A stretch of DNA of 64,000 nucleotides from Nocardioides alkalitolerans DSM 16699 (GCF_000426525.1 NZ_AUFN01000011.1:434001-498000), one strand, 5' to 3'. Counted from the first letter of the stretch, positions 42,976 through 55,220 are shown. A program made the numbers and translations. The notes: generated by a model not told the origin, from the sequence alone.

Positions 42976-43374
42976 GTGCCGACTGGCAAGGTGAAGTGGT
43001 ACGACGCGGACAAGGGCTTCGGCTTCCTGTCCTCCGACGCGGGCCCCGACGTGTACGTCCGGGCCGACGCGCTGCCGAACGGCACGTCGACCCTCAAGGC
43101 CGGCACGCGTGTCGAGTTCGGGATCGCCCAGGGCCGCAAGGGCGACCAGGCGCTGCAGGTGAAGCTCCTCGACGCCCCCGCCTCGGTCTCGCGCAACCAG
43201 TCGCGGGCCCAGCGCAAGACGCCCGAGGAGATGACCTCCATCGTCGAGGACCTCATCCGGCTCCTCGACGGCGTGGGGGAGGGCTACCGCCACGGTCGCC
43301 ACCCCGACCCGCGCACGGCGAAGCCCGTCGCCAAGCTGCTGCGGGCGCTCGCCGACGAGCTCGAGCTGAACTGA
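42976..43374 (+). CDS. Cold-shock domain protein with C-terminal extension
   Basis: 132 residues. Residues 1-65 are a cold-shock domain: GKVKWYDADKGFGFL (RNP1 KGFGFL) and DVYVRADAL in place of the usual VFVH RNP2. The remaining 65 residues are a helical, charged tail (TPEEMTSIVEDLIRLLDG...VAKLLRALADELELN), as seen in actinobacterial CspA/CspB-like proteins beside DUF3027. It binds single-stranded nucleic acid. The GTG is preceded by AGAGAGG. Its stop and that of the convergent MFS gene lie in a TGACGCGTCA palindrome (43372-43381). Confidence 0.92.
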   Translation: MPTGKVKWYDADKGFGFLSSDAGPDVYVRADALPNGTSTLKAGTRVEFGIAQGRKGDQALQVKLLDAPASVSRNQSRAQRKTPEEMTSIVEDLIRLLDGVGEGYRHGRHPDPRTAKPVAKLLRALADELELN

Positions 43375-43378
43375 CGCG

Positions 43379-45079
43379 TCAGCCGCGGGGCTCCTCGGGC
43401 GGGAAGACGATCGTCGTGCGGCCCGCCTCGCCCGAGCGGGCGTCGTAGGGGCGGGCGGTCGGCTGGGTGTCGGGCAGGTCGTCGTACGACGCCGGGCGGT
43501 CCGGCAGCGGCGCCGTCGCCGGAGGGGCCTCGCCGGCGGGCTGCTCGGCGGGCCGCTGCTCGGCGGGCCGCTGCTCGGCCGGCCGCTGCTCGGCCGGCCG
43601 GTACGCGGGCTGCGCGGGGGCGCGGCGCCGCGCCCGGGTGTCCTGGATCCGGCTGCCGAGCACGAACACGGCCCACGCCGTGAGCACCGCCGCCGCCACG
43701 CTGAGGCCGAGCCGGGGCGGGTCGAGCGGCATCGCGATGCCGACGAAGCCGCCGATGACCCAGGCCAGCTGCAGCACGGTGTCGGAGCGGGCGAAGGCGC
43801 TCGTGCGCACCCGCTCGTGCACGTCGTGCTGGATGGTCGAGTCGAGCGAGAGCTTCGACAGCGACTGCGCCAGCCCGGCCGTGAGGCCCAGCAGGGCGAG
43901 CGGCACCACCCCGTAGAAGAGGGCGGCGACCGTGGCCATCGCCGCCGCCGCCACCAGGGCGATCACCACCGTGACCGCCGGGTTGACCTTGCGCAGCATC
44001 GACGCGAGGGCGATGCCCAGGGTGTTGCCGAGGCCCGCGGCGCCGATCACGACCGCGAAGAGCACCTCGGTGCGCCAGCCGGGGATCGGGTTCTCCGTCA
44101 GCAGGAACGCCATGAACATGGTGAGGAAGCCCGAGAGCCAGCGCGGCCCGCAGTTGGCCCGCAGGGCGAACGCCACCGACGGCGGCATGCGCAGGCTGGC
44201 CTTGCGCTGGTTGCCGGGGTCCTTCGACATGCTCATGTCCGACGGGCCGGGCATGAGCGCCAGGCGGGTCTCGCCCTGGGTCGAGTCGACCTTGGCCGGC
44301 AGGAGGATCGCCAGGACGGTGGCGATGGTGAACACGACGAACGCGTAGCGCAGCGACCACTCGGGGCCGGCGAGCGAGGCCAGGCCCGCGAGGGGGGCCG
44401 AGACGCCGGCGCCGACGACGCCGGCGAGCGAGACGCGGCCGTTGGCCTTGACGAGGGTCAGGTTGTCCGGGGTGAGGCGGGGCACCGCGGCGGCCTTGGT
44501 GACGCCGTACGCCTTCGAGGCCACGAGCACGCCGAGGGCGGCGGGGAAGAGCCACGTCGAGTTGGTGACCACCGCCCCGGCGAGCGCCCAGCAGAGGAAG
44601 GCGCGGATGGCCATCGTGCCGCCGATGGCCCAGCGGCGGCCGTGGCTGAAGCGGTCGAGGAACGGCCCGATCAGCGGGGCGACGATCGCGAACGGCAGCA
44701 TCGTGAGGCCGAGGAAGAGGGCGACCTGCCCGCGGGCCTCCCCGGTCGGCACCGTGAAGAAGAGGGTGCCGGCGAGCGAGATGGCCACGGCGGCGTCGGC
44801 CGCGGCGTTGACGGCGTGCAGCTCGATGAGGCGCGACAGCCCGCTCTCGCCGGCGCCCTCGGCGTGGGACGCGCGCCGGGCCTGCTTCATCGTGAAGCGG
44901 CCGAACCTGCCCGTCGCCTTCGCCGCGACGGCCACGCCGTGCCCCGTGGCGCGCGCCGTCTTGGCGGCGACCTGGCCGGGCGACGTGCCCGCGGGGTCGT
45001 CCTTGCCGGCGACGGGCTCGCGCCAGGGGTCGTGCGGGTCGGTCCGCGGCTCCTCGGGCGGCCCGTACGGCGTGCTCAT
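43379..45079 (-). CDS. MFS transporter with repetitive C-terminal tail
   Basis: 566 residues. A Pro/Asp-rich N-terminus of about 65 residues precedes about twelve membrane helices (MFS_1/MFS_3-like, DRFSHGRRWAIGGT in the 2-3 loop). The cytoplasmic tail of about 90 residues contains RPAEQ repeated four times. The substrate is unknown. The ATG at 45079 has GGGGAG 9 bases upstream; an ATG at 45112 is less likely. Its place between a cold-shock gene and DUF3027 is conserved in actinobacteria as I recall them. Confidence 0.85.
   Translation of the reverse strand: MSTPYGPPEEPRTDPHDPWREPVAGKDDPAGTSPGQVAAKTARATGHGVAVAAKATGRFGRFTMKQARRASHAEGAGESGLSRLIELHAVNAAADAAVAISLAGTLFFTVPTGEARGQVALFLGLTMLPFAIVAPLIGPFLDRFSHGRRWAIGGTMAIRAFLCWALAGAVVTNSTWLFPAALGVLVASKAYGVTKAAAVPRLTPDNLTLVKANGRVSLAGVVGAGVSAPLAGLASLAGPEWSLRYAFVVFTIATVLAILLPAKVDSTQGETRLALMPGPSDMSMSKDPGNQRKASLRMPPSVAFALRANCGPRWLSGFLTMFMAFLLTENPIPGWRTEVLFAVVIGAAGLGNTLGIALASMLRKVNPAVTVVIALVAAAAMATVAALFYGVVPLALLGLTAGLAQSLSKLSLDSTIQHDVHERVRTSAFARSDTVLQLAWVIGGFVGIAMPLDPPRLGLSVAAAVLTAWAVFVLGSRIQDTRARRRAPAQPAYRPAEQRPAEQRPAEQRPAEQPAGEAPPATAPLPDRPASYDDLPDTQPTARPYDARSGEAGRTTIVFPPEEPRG
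43541..43600. repeat. Four tandem 15-base repeats in the MFS gene
   Basis: Units of CTGCTCGGCGGGCCG (two copies) and CTGCTCGGCCGGCCG (two copies) lie head to tail and encode (RPAEQ)4. Two sequence variants in adjacent pairs suggest a recent two-unit duplication and likely length polymorphism. Confidence 0.9.
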
Positions 45080-45181
45080 CGGCTCGTTCTCCCCTGTTCG
45101 TGGAGCCGCCATCCTGCCACCGACGACCCCGTCCGTGCCCCGACCTGACAGGGCCGGTGCTCATGCGTCATCATCGACCGC

Positions 45182-46129
45182 GTGATCGCAACGGACTCGA
45201 ACGTCTCGGACGCCTCCTCCGACGCCACCACCGACGTCACGACCGGCGCCCCCGCCGCGGACGTCCCCACCGACCCGACGACGGAACCCACCGCCGAGCC
45301 CACCGCCGAGGTCACCGCCGAGCCCGCACCGGCCGCGGCGCCCGAGGTCCGTCGTCCCGCCCGCGTCGACAGCGCCCTGGCCGCGGCGGTCGACGCCGCC
45401 CGCGCCGCGCTCGCCGAGCAGGTCGAGCCCGGCGACGTCGGCGAGCACCTGGGCTGCGTGGCCGAGGGCGACCGGGTCGCCACCCACCTCTTCGCGTGCG
45501 AGCGCGCCGGCTACCGCGGCTGGCGCTGGTCCGTGACCGTCGCCCGTGCGTCGCGCCAGCGGACGGCCACGGTCGACGAGGTCGTGCTCATCCCGGGCGA
45601 CGAGGCGATCGTGGCCCCGGCCTGGGTGCCGTGGCGCGAGCGCGTCCGCCCGGGCGACTTCTCCGCGGGCGACCTGCTGCCGGTCGACGACGACGACCCG
45701 CGCCTCGTGCCGACGTACTCCTTCGGCGACGACCCCCTCGAGGGCTCGTTCGACGACGACGACAAGGCGCAGGTGCGTCGCGTGGCCGCCGAGCTCGGTC
45801 TCGGCCGGGTGCGCACCCTCTCGCTCGAGGGCCGCGACCTGGCCGCGCAGCGCTGGTACGACGGGGAGCAGGGCCCCACGGCCGCGATCGCGAAGAGCGC
45901 ACCGGCGCCGTGCAGCACCTGCGGGTTCCTGCTGCGCCTGGCCGGGCCGCTCTCGGAGATCTTCGGGGTGTGCGCCAACGGCAACGCCAACGACGACGGT
46001 CGGGTGGTGTCCTTCGACCACGGGTGCGGCGGCCACTCCGAGGTGCAGATCGCGGCGAAGAGCCTCCCGGCCCCGCCGCCGGACCCGTTCCTCGACGAGA
46101 TCACCGTCGACGGCCTCGAGTCCTTCTGA
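45182..46129 (+). CDS. DUF3027 family protein
   Basis: 315 residues. The first 55 residues are Thr/Ala/Glu/Pro-rich with short PTAEP repeats. The rest is the actinobacterial DUF3027 domain: ACERAGYRGWRWSVTVARA, VLIPGDEAIVAPAWVPWRERVRPGD, and a possible metal site in APCSTCGFLLRLAG...CANGNANDDGRVVSFDHGCGGHSE (three cysteines and histidines). The function is unknown; cytosolic. GTG start with a weak CATCAT 7 bases upstream. Confidence 0.85.
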   Translation: MIATDSNVSDASSDATTDVTTGAPAADVPTDPTTEPTAEPTAEVTAEPAPAAAPEVRRPARVDSALAAAVDAARAALAEQVEPGDVGEHLGCVAEGDRVATHLFACERAGYRGWRWSVTVARASRQRTATVDEVVLIPGDEAIVAPAWVPWRERVRPGDFSAGDLLPVDDDDPRLVPTYSFGDDPLEGSFDDDDKAQVRRVAAELGLGRVRTLSLEGRDLAAQRWYDGEQGPTAAIAKSAPAPCSTCGFLLRLAGPLSEIFGVCANGNANDDGRVVSFDHGCGGHSEVQIAAKSLPAPPPDPFLDEITVDGLESF

Positions 46130-46183
46130 CCGTGCGGCCGCTGCCGCACCGGTGACCCGGGCGCGGTGACCCGGCGCGGTGAC

Positions 46184-46480
46184 TCAGACGGGGTCGGCCT
46201 CGTCAGCGACCACCGCGCGCGCCCGACGGCGCCGCCGGCAGTACTCGAGACCCAGCAGCCCGAGGCCGAGGCCCGCGAGGCAGGTCCACAGCACCCATTC
46301 GGAGTCCGCCGCGGCGAGCCGGGAGTAGAACGGCAGCAGGGCGACGAAGGCCAGGGCCCAGAGGGCGCACCCGACCTCGACCGTGCGCACGCCGTCGACG
46401 TCGAGGGGCTCGACGTCGGCCACGATGTAGGTGCGCTTGCCGATCTCGTGCTGCATCGGCTGGTCGTCGCGGAGGTCCAC
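46184..46480 (-). CDS. DUF2530 family membrane protein
   Basis: 98 residues with two transmembrane segments (about 38-55 and 65-83) and an Arg-rich turn CRRRRRARA near the end, matching DUF2530. The GTG at 46480 is preceded by TACTCT at 6 bases; an ATG at 46456 is the alternative. Function unknown; usually found near MarR and DUF3027 genes. Confidence 0.78.
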   Translation of the reverse strand: MDLRDDQPMQHEIGKRTYIVADVEPLDVDGVRTVEVGCALWALAFVALLPFYSRLAAADSEWVLWTCLAGLGLGLLGLEYCRRRRRARAVVADEADPV

Positions 46481-46486
46481 CCGCCC

Positions 46487-46492
46487 AGAGTA
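46487..46492 (-). promoter_or_regulatory. Putative -10 hexamer TACTCT of the DUF2530 gene
   Basis: Minus-strand TACTCT ends 6 bases before the GTG at 46480. Confidence 0.35.
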
Positions 46493-46528
46493 GCCATCGC
46501 GGCGCTCCGGCACAGCGCTCGGGGGAAT

Positions 46529-46554
46529 AGTTAGCAAGGGTAATGAGTTAGGGT
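46529..46554 (+). promoter_or_regulatory. marR-type gene promoter with direct repeats
   Basis: TAGGGT (46549-46554) ends 7 bases before the ATG. AGTTAG occurs at 46529-46534 and 46546-46551 (17-base period), and TTA-N7-TAA (46531-46543) lies between; candidate autoregulatory site in an unusually AT-rich patch. Confidence 0.4.
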
Positions 46555-46561
46555 CAGCATC

Positions 46562-47014
46562 ATGCCTCCCACTCCACAGAAGGTCGCGCGCACCGACGCG
46601 GGCCTCGCCTCCGAGCTGCGTGTCGCGGTCATGCGCCTGCGCCGCCGGCTCGCGAACGAGCGGGACCCCGAGAACGACGTCGGCATCGGGGTGATGGCGG
46701 TGCTCGGCTGCCTCTACCGCAACGGTGAGTGCACGGTGGGGGAGCTGGCGGTCTTCGAGAAGGTGCAGCCGCCGTCGATGACGCGCGCCGTGCGCAAGCT
46801 CGACGAGCGGGGGTACGTCGCCCGCCGCCCCCACGAGACCGACGGCCGGCTGGTGCTGGTCTCCCTCACCGACGAGGGCCGCGAGCTCGTGATCGCCGAC
46901 CGCCGCCGTCGTGACGAGTGGCTGGCCCGCCAGCTGCGCGCCCTGACCCCCGCCGAGCGAGACGCCCTGCGCGTCGCCGTCCCGCTGCTCGACCGCCTCG
47001 CCACCGAGGACTGA
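46562..47014 (+). CDS. MarR-family transcriptional regulator
   Basis: 150 residues. The winged helix is CTVGELAVFEKVQPPSMTRAVRKLDERGYVARRPHETDGRLVLVSLTDEG (about 59-108), the classical MarR form. It is 42 bases upstream of an MFS exporter on the same strand and probably represses that operon until a drug-like ligand binds. The ATG lacks a Shine-Dalgarno and follows TAGGGT by 7 bases. Confidence 0.92.
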   Translation: MPPTPQKVARTDAGLASELRVAVMRLRRRLANERDPENDVGIGVMAVLGCLYRNGECTVGELAVFEKVQPPSMTRAVRKLDERGYVARRPHETDGRLVLVSLTDEGRELVIADRRRRDEWLARQLRALTPAERDALRVAVPLLDRLATED

Positions 47015-47056
47015 CCCGCCCGCACCGCCCCGACCACCCCGAGGAGCCCCCGCCAC

Positions 47057-48349
47057 GTGAGCCCCACCTTCCGTTCGCTGCACAACCCCAACTACCGGCT
47101 GTACGCGGCCGGTGGGATCGTGTCGAACACCGGCACCTGGATGCAGCGGATCGCGCAGGACTGGCTCGTGCTGGCGATCGCGGCGAACGGCGCGACCGCG
47201 CTGGGCATCACGACGGCGCTGCAGTTCCTCCCGATGCTGCTGCTCTCGCCGTACGCCGGGCTCATCGCCGACCGCTTCCCCAAGCGACGCCTCCTGCAGG
47301 TCACGCAGCTGATGATGATGGCGCCCGCGCTGGTGCTCGGCGTCCTCGCGGTCACCGGTGCGGTCGAGGTCTGGCACGTCTACACGCTCGCCCTCGTGTT
47401 CGGCGTGGGCACCGCCTTCGACGCCCCGGCCCGGCAGGCGTTCGTCAGCGAGATCGTCGACGAGGACGACCTGACCAACGCCGTCGGCCTCAACTCGGCG
47501 TCGTTCAACGCCGCCCGTCTCGTCGGACCGGCGCTCGCCGGCGTCATGATCGCGGCGCTCGGGGGAGGGGTGGTCGGCACCGGTTGGGTCATCCTCATCA
47601 ACGCGGTGAGCTACCTGCCGGTGGTGGGTGTGCTCCAGCTGCTCGACGTCCGCCTGCTCCACAGCCCCGACCGTGTACGGCGCCAGCCCGGCGCCCTGCG
47701 GGAGGGCCTCGCCTACGTCCGGGCGCGTCCCGACCTGATGCTCGTGCTCGCGGTGGTCTTCTTCGCCGGCACGTTCGGGCTCAACTTCCAGATCACCGCC
47801 GCGCTCATGGTGACCGAGGTGTTCGAGCGCGACTCGGCGGCCTTCGGGCTCGTCGGGTCGGTGCTCGCGGTCGGCTCGCTCACCGGCGCGCTCCTCGCGG
47901 CCAGCCGGAAGACGGTCCGGCTGCGACTGGTGGTGGGCTCCGCCCTGGTGTTCGGGGCGTCGGTCGTCATGGCCGGCCTCATGCCGACGTACTGGACGTT
48001 CGTGGTGTGGGCCCCCGTCATGGGCATCACGGGCCTCACGCTGATCACCGCCGCGAACACCCGGATGCAGATCTCCACCGCGCCGGCGCTGCGGGGCCGG
48101 GTGATGTCGCTCTACCTGATGATCTTCATGGGCGGCACCCCGATCGGGGCGCCCGTCATCGGCTGGATCGGCAGCGAGTACGGCGCCCGCTGGACCTTGG
48201 TGGTCGGCGGTAGCGTCACGGTGCTCGGCGTCCTCGGCTCGTTGCTGGTGCTGGGGCACCTCCAGCGCGTTTTGACCGTGCTCGGGCGACCGAGTAGATT
48301 CGTTCCTCGTGTCTGGGACGACCAGACCGTCGCGCGTGCCCGGAAGTGA
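47057..48349 (+). CDS. MFS exporter (EntS/MFS_3 type)
   Basis: 430 residues with about twelve membrane helices. N-terminal SLHNPNYRLYAAGGIVSNTGTWMQRIAQDWLVL and GLIADRFPKRRLL are typical of the MFS_3 exporters, as is VSEIVDEDDLTNAVGLNSASFNAARLVGPALAG. The GTG is preceded by GAGGAG. Probably co-transcribed with the MarR gene. The last 80 bases contain the str operon promoter. Confidence 0.9.
   Translation: MSPTFRSLHNPNYRLYAAGGIVSNTGTWMQRIAQDWLVLAIAANGATALGITTALQFLPMLLLSPYAGLIADRFPKRRLLQVTQLMMMAPALVLGVLAVTGAVEVWHVYTLALVFGVGTAFDAPARQAFVSEIVDEDDLTNAVGLNSASFNAARLVGPALAGVMIAALGGGVVGTGWVILINAVSYLPVVGVLQLLDVRLLHSPDRVRRQPGALREGLAYVRARPDLMLVLAVVFFAGTFGLNFQITAALMVTEVFERDSAAFGLVGSVLAVGSLTGALLAASRKTVRLRLVVGSALVFGASVVMAGLMPTYWTFVVWAPVMGITGLTLITAANTRMQISTAPALRGRVMSLYLMIFMGGTPIGAPVIGWIGSEYGARWTLVVGGSVTVLGVLGSLLVLGHLQRVLTVLGRPSRFVPRVWDDQTVARARK
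48272..48300 (+). promoter_or_regulatory. Promoter of the str operon, inside the MFS gene
   Basis: TTGACC (48272-48277) and TAGATT (48295-48300) are separated by exactly 17 bases, the best sigma-70-type match in the window. Transcription would start near 48307, giving a leader of about 185 bases before rpsL. Confidence 0.8.
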
Positions 48350-48492
48350 TCTGGACACGCCCGACCGCGGGGGCAGACGCCCTCGTGAGTGTCGAAGGCC
48401 GCCAGACCTGAGGCCACCACGAGCTCCACAGCAACACCATCGTGCCCGGCAGAGCGCCGTGCACTGAGAGCGACAAGAGAGGGAACCACCAG

Positions 48493-48866
<374 letters not shown>

Positions 48867-48867
<1 letters not shown>

Positions 48868-49337
48868 TGCCACGCAAGGGTCCCGCCCCGAAGCGCCCGA
48901 TCGACGTCGACCCGGTCTACGGGTCGCCGCTGGTCTCGCAGCTCGTGAGCAAGGTGCTGATGGACGGCAAGAAGCAGGTCGCCCAGCGCATCGTCTACAC
49001 CGCCCTCGAGGGCTGCCGCGAGAAGACCGGTACCGACCCGGTCGTCACGCTCAAGCGTGGTCTCGACAACGTGAAGCCCGCCATCGAGGTCAAGTCCCGC
49101 CGCGTCGGCGGTGCGACCTACCAGGTGCCGATCGAGGTCAAGCCCAACCGCAGCACGACGCTCGCGCTGCGCTGGCTCGTGGGCTACGCGAAGGACCGTC
49201 GTGAGAAGACGATGGCCGAGCGCCTCATGAACGAGATCCTCGACGCGAGCAACGGCCTGGGCGCCGCTGTGAAGAAGCGCGAGGACACGCACAAGATGGC
49301 CGAGTCCAACAAGGCCTTCGCGCACTACCGCTGGTGA
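48867..49337 (+). CDS. rpsG: 30S ribosomal protein S7
   Basis: 156 residues, standard length. [35 protein letters not shown] start, [24 protein letters not shown] and the C-terminal [13 protein letters not shown] are diagnostic. It nucleates the 30S head. Its ATG overlaps the rpsL TGA by one base. A hairpin lies just downstream of the stop. Confidence 0.98.
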
Positions 49338-49345
49338 CGACCGGT

Positions 49346-49370
49346 CGGGCGCACCCCCTGGGTGCGCCCG
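49346..49370 (+). other. Intercistronic hairpin between rpsG and fusA
   Basis: CGGGCGCACCC (49346-49356) pairs with GGGTGCGCCCG (49360-49370) around CCT; no T-run follows. It could attenuate or protect the rpsG 3-prime end, setting different dosage for EF-G. Confidence 0.5.
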
Positions 49371-49414
49371 CCGGCCCACCCTCCAGTCCAACTTTCTAAG
49401 GAAACCAGACTTCA

Positions 49415-51526
<2,112 letters not shown>

Positions 51527-51603
51527 GTCCCTCAGTCCGGATCCTCGGCACAACACCGCACGACCCACGACTCAAGTACCAACCACACCAGGAGGAGCCC
51601 CCA

Positions 51604-52797
<1,194 letters not shown>

Positions 52798-52815
52798 TCT
52801 AGCACCACCGCGTAC

Positions 52816-52847
52816 GGAGGGCCCCGACCTGATGGTCGGGGCCCTTC
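52816..52847 (+). terminator. Terminator of the str operon
   Basis: GGGCCCCGACC (52819-52829), TGAT loop, GGTCGGGGCCC (52834-52844), then TTCGTCATTTC; flanking A-T pairs lengthen the stem. It begins about 20 bases after the tuf stop. Confidence 0.85.
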
Positions 52848-52888
52848 GTCATTTCGCGGGCACGACGCCGGCGGGGGAGGATGTGCGG

Positions 52889-53623
52889 ATGCCCGAGCAC
52901 GTGACCCCCGCCCGACCCCACCTCAAGCTGACCGACGAGGGTCGCCGCATGCGGGAGGTGCTCACCTACTCCCGTCGCGGCAGCCGCTTCACGCCGAGCC
53001 AGCAGGAGTCGTGGGACGCGCACCACGAGAAGTGGGTGATCCCCGACGAGGCCGCCGACGCCGACGGCTTCGACCTCGACGCCTGGTTCGGGCGCACCGC
53101 GGGGGAGCGCGACGGGCTCGTCGTCGAGATCGGGTCGGGCGTCGGCGAGGCGACCGCCGCCCTCGCGGCGGCGCGGCCGTCGTACGACGTGCTGGCGCTG
53201 GAGGTCTGGCGCCCGGGCGTCGCGCACACCCTGGGGCTGCTGGCCGCCGCCGGCGCCGACAACGTGCGGCTGTGCAGCGTCGACGCCGTCTGGTTCCTGG
53301 AGCAGCGCCTCGCTCCGGGCTCGCTCAGCGAGCTCTGGACGTTCTTCCCGGACCCCTGGCCGAAGAAGCGCCACCACAAGCGTCGCCTCGTCACCCCGGA
53401 GCACGCCGCGCTCGCCGCCTCCCGCCTCGCCGACGGCGGCTCGTGGCGGCTCGCGACGGACTGGGCGGAGTACGCCGAGCAGATGCGCGTCGTGCTCGAC
53501 GCGGAGCCGTCGTTGACGGGCGGGGTCGTGGAGCGCTGGTCGGACCGACCGGTCACGAAGTTCGAGCGCAAGGGCATCGCCGCCGAGCGCGAGATCGTCG
53601 ACCTCCGCTATCGACGGCAGTAG
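52889..53623 (+). CDS. trmB: tRNA (guanine-N7-)-methyltransferase
   Basis: 244 residues. Methylates G46 of tRNA. The SAM motif VVEIGSGVGEAT is at about 78-89 and the TrmB hallmark FFPDPWPKKRHHKRR starts at residue 152. Late PVTKFERKG is also diagnostic. The ATG at 52889 has GGAGG 8 bases upstream; the longer frame upstream would cross the tuf terminator. Confidence 0.95.
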   Translation: MPEHVTPARPHLKLTDEGRRMREVLTYSRRGSRFTPSQQESWDAHHEKWVIPDEAADADGFDLDAWFGRTAGERDGLVVEIGSGVGEATAALAAARPSYDVLALEVWRPGVAHTLGLLAAAGADNVRLCSVDAVWFLEQRLAPGSLSELWTFFPDPWPKKRHHKRRLVTPEHAALAASRLADGGSWRLATDWAEYAEQMRVVLDAEPSLTGGVVERWSDRPVTKFERKGIAAEREIVDLRYRRQ

Positions 53624-53637
53624 ATCGTCCCGTCCAC

Positions 53638-53742
53638 AAGTCAAAAGTGGATGGCCGCATCCGGGTTCCTCCCCATCTCGGGCTGTGGTTGTCTCGTTCT
53701 CGGCGACCTGCTCGGGCTCGCTCGCTGTCCGTCTCGGGACGG
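53638..53742 (+). promoter_or_regulatory. Leader of the first S8 protease, conserved with the second
   Basis: Contains AAGTCAAAAGT (53638-53648) and a CTGTCCGTCTCGGGACGGT hairpin (arms CCGTC/GACGG, 53729-53742). Both elements recur in the same order and at similar distance before the paralogue at 55274. Confidence 0.6.
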
Positions 53743-53789
53743 TGCCGAACGACGGCTGCCTCGGCAGCCGCAGGGAGGAACGAGGACAC

Positions 53790-54992
53790 ATGCGCATCAT
53801 CACGCGCACCACGCTGGCGGGAGTCCTGGCGGCCACCGCCACCGGAACCGTCGGAGTCATGACGGCCGCCACCGCGGTCGACACCACCGCGGCGGTCGAC
53901 GGATCCGCCGCCCCCCTCTACGCCGCTGAGGGCGCCGCGGTCGAGGGTCGCTACATCGTCATGCTGAAGGAGGGCCGCGAGGCGGCCACCACGACGTCCC
54001 AGACCCAGGCCCGGGCCTACGGGGGAGAGGTCGTCGCGACCTACGACACCCTCGGGGGCTACGCCGCCGAGCTGAGCTCGTCCGAGCTCGCCCAGGTGCG
54101 CCAGGACCCGAACGTCGCGTTCGTCCAGCAGGACTACGTGATGACGACGGCGGACCTCGAGACCCAGGACACGCAGACCGACGCGACCTGGGGCCTCGAC
54201 CGCATCGACCAGACCGACCTCCCGCTCGACGGCAGCTACACCTACGACGCGACCGGCGACGGGGTGACCGCCTACGTGATCGACACCGGCATCGACTCCT
54301 CCCACCCGGAGTTCGGCGGTCGCGTGAGCTCGGGCTACGACGCCATCGGTGACGGCAACGGCACCGAGGACTGCCAGGGTCACGGCACGCACGTCGCCGG
54401 CACCATCGGCAGCGAGACGTACGGCGTCGCCAAGACCGTCGACCTCGTCGCGGTCCGCGTGCTCGGCTGCGACGGCTCGGGCAGCAGCGCGGGCGTCATC
54501 GACGGCATGGACTGGGTCGCGGGCAACGCCGGCGGCGCGGCCGTGGCCAACATGAGCCTCGGTGGTCCGGCCGACAGCGCGACGGACGCCGCGGTCGACC
54601 GCATGGTCGACGCCGGGGTGACCGTCGTGGTCGCCGCGGGCAACGAGTCGACCGACGCCTGCAGCAGCTCGCCGGCGGCGGCCCCCTCGGCCATCACGGT
54701 GGCGGCCAGCGACAACACCGACACGCTGTCCTACTTCAGCAACTACGGCGACTGCGTCGACATCATCGCGCCGGGCGAGGACATCACCTCGACCTGGACG
54801 GGTGGCGGCACCGACACGATCTCGGGCACGTCGATGGCCTCCCCGCACGTCGCGGGCGCGGCCGCCCTCTACCTCGAGACGAACCCGTCGGCCTCGCCGT
54901 CGTCGGTCACGAGCGCGCTGCTCTCCGCGGCGACGCCCGGCGTCGTCTCGGACGTGCAGGGCTCGCCGAACCTGCTGCTCCACACCCCGTGA
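53790..54992 (+). CDS. Secreted subtilisin-like (S8A, proteinase K-type) protease
   Basis: 400 residues. Signal peptide about 1-30 (MRIITRTTLAGVLAATATG), then an inhibitor I9 propeptide (about 52-118: GRYIVMLKEG...VAFVQQDYV). The catalytic triad is Asp165 (VIDTGIDS), His198 (GHGTHVAG) and Ser348 (GTSMASPH), with oxyanion Asn285 (AAGNES). It ends at the catalytic domain with GSPNLLLHTP. ATG preceded by AGGGAGGAACGAGG. A close paralogue follows, also on this strand. It is probably exported and self-processed. Confidence 0.95.
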   Translation: MRIITRTTLAGVLAATATGTVGVMTAATAVDTTAAVDGSAAPLYAAEGAAVEGRYIVMLKEGREAATTTSQTQARAYGGEVVATYDTLGGYAAELSSSELAQVRQDPNVAFVQQDYVMTTADLETQDTQTDATWGLDRIDQTDLPLDGSYTYDATGDGVTAYVIDTGIDSSHPEFGGRVSSGYDAIGDGNGTEDCQGHGTHVAGTIGSETYGVAKTVDLVAVRVLGCDGSGSSAGVIDGMDWVAGNAGGAAVANMSLGGPADSATDAAVDRMVDAGVTVVVAAGNESTDACSSSPAAAPSAITVAASDNTDTLSYFSNYGDCVDIIAPGEDITSTWTGGGTDTISGTSMASPHVAGAAALYLETNPSASPSSVTSALLSAATPGVVSDVQGSPNLLLHTP

Positions 54993-55001
54993 CGTGAGCG
55001 C

Positions 55002-55025
55002 GGCGGCGGGATCGGGCCCGCCGCC
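55002..55025 (+). terminator. Hairpin after the first S8 protease
   Basis: GGCGGCGGG (55002-55010) pairs with CCCGCCGCC (55017-55025), 10 bases after the stop. Confidence 0.55.
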
Positions 55026-55061
55026 CCGCACACCTCGCACCGGACCCCTCGGGTCCTCCCA

Positions 55062-55101
55062 CCGACGTCCGTCCCGCCGCACCCGGCGGGGCGGACGTCG
55101 G
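55062..55101. terminator. Second, very stable hairpin between the S8 genes
   Basis: An 18-pair stem (55062-55079 with 55084-55101, one T-G wobble) closes a 4-base loop CACC. It lies 13 bases before the conserved AAGTCAAAAGT of the next gene and probably insulates it. Confidence 0.65.
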
Positions 55102-55113
55102 CGTTCCCCGGGG

Positions 55114-55220
55114 AAGTCAAAAGTCAACGCAGCGGCGTCGTTCCGCGTCGCGTGCCTCCGTCGCTAGCCTCACGGCACGCGGATCCGACCGGGTCCGCCG
55201 GCTGTCCGTTCTCGGGACGG
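55114..55220 (+). promoter_or_regulatory. Leader of the second S8 protease, conserved with the first
   Basis: AAGTCAAAAGT (55114-55124) and CTGTCCGTTCTCGGGACGGT (55202-55221) repeat the elements of the first paralogue; TAGCCT at 55166-55171 could be a -10. Confidence 0.55.
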
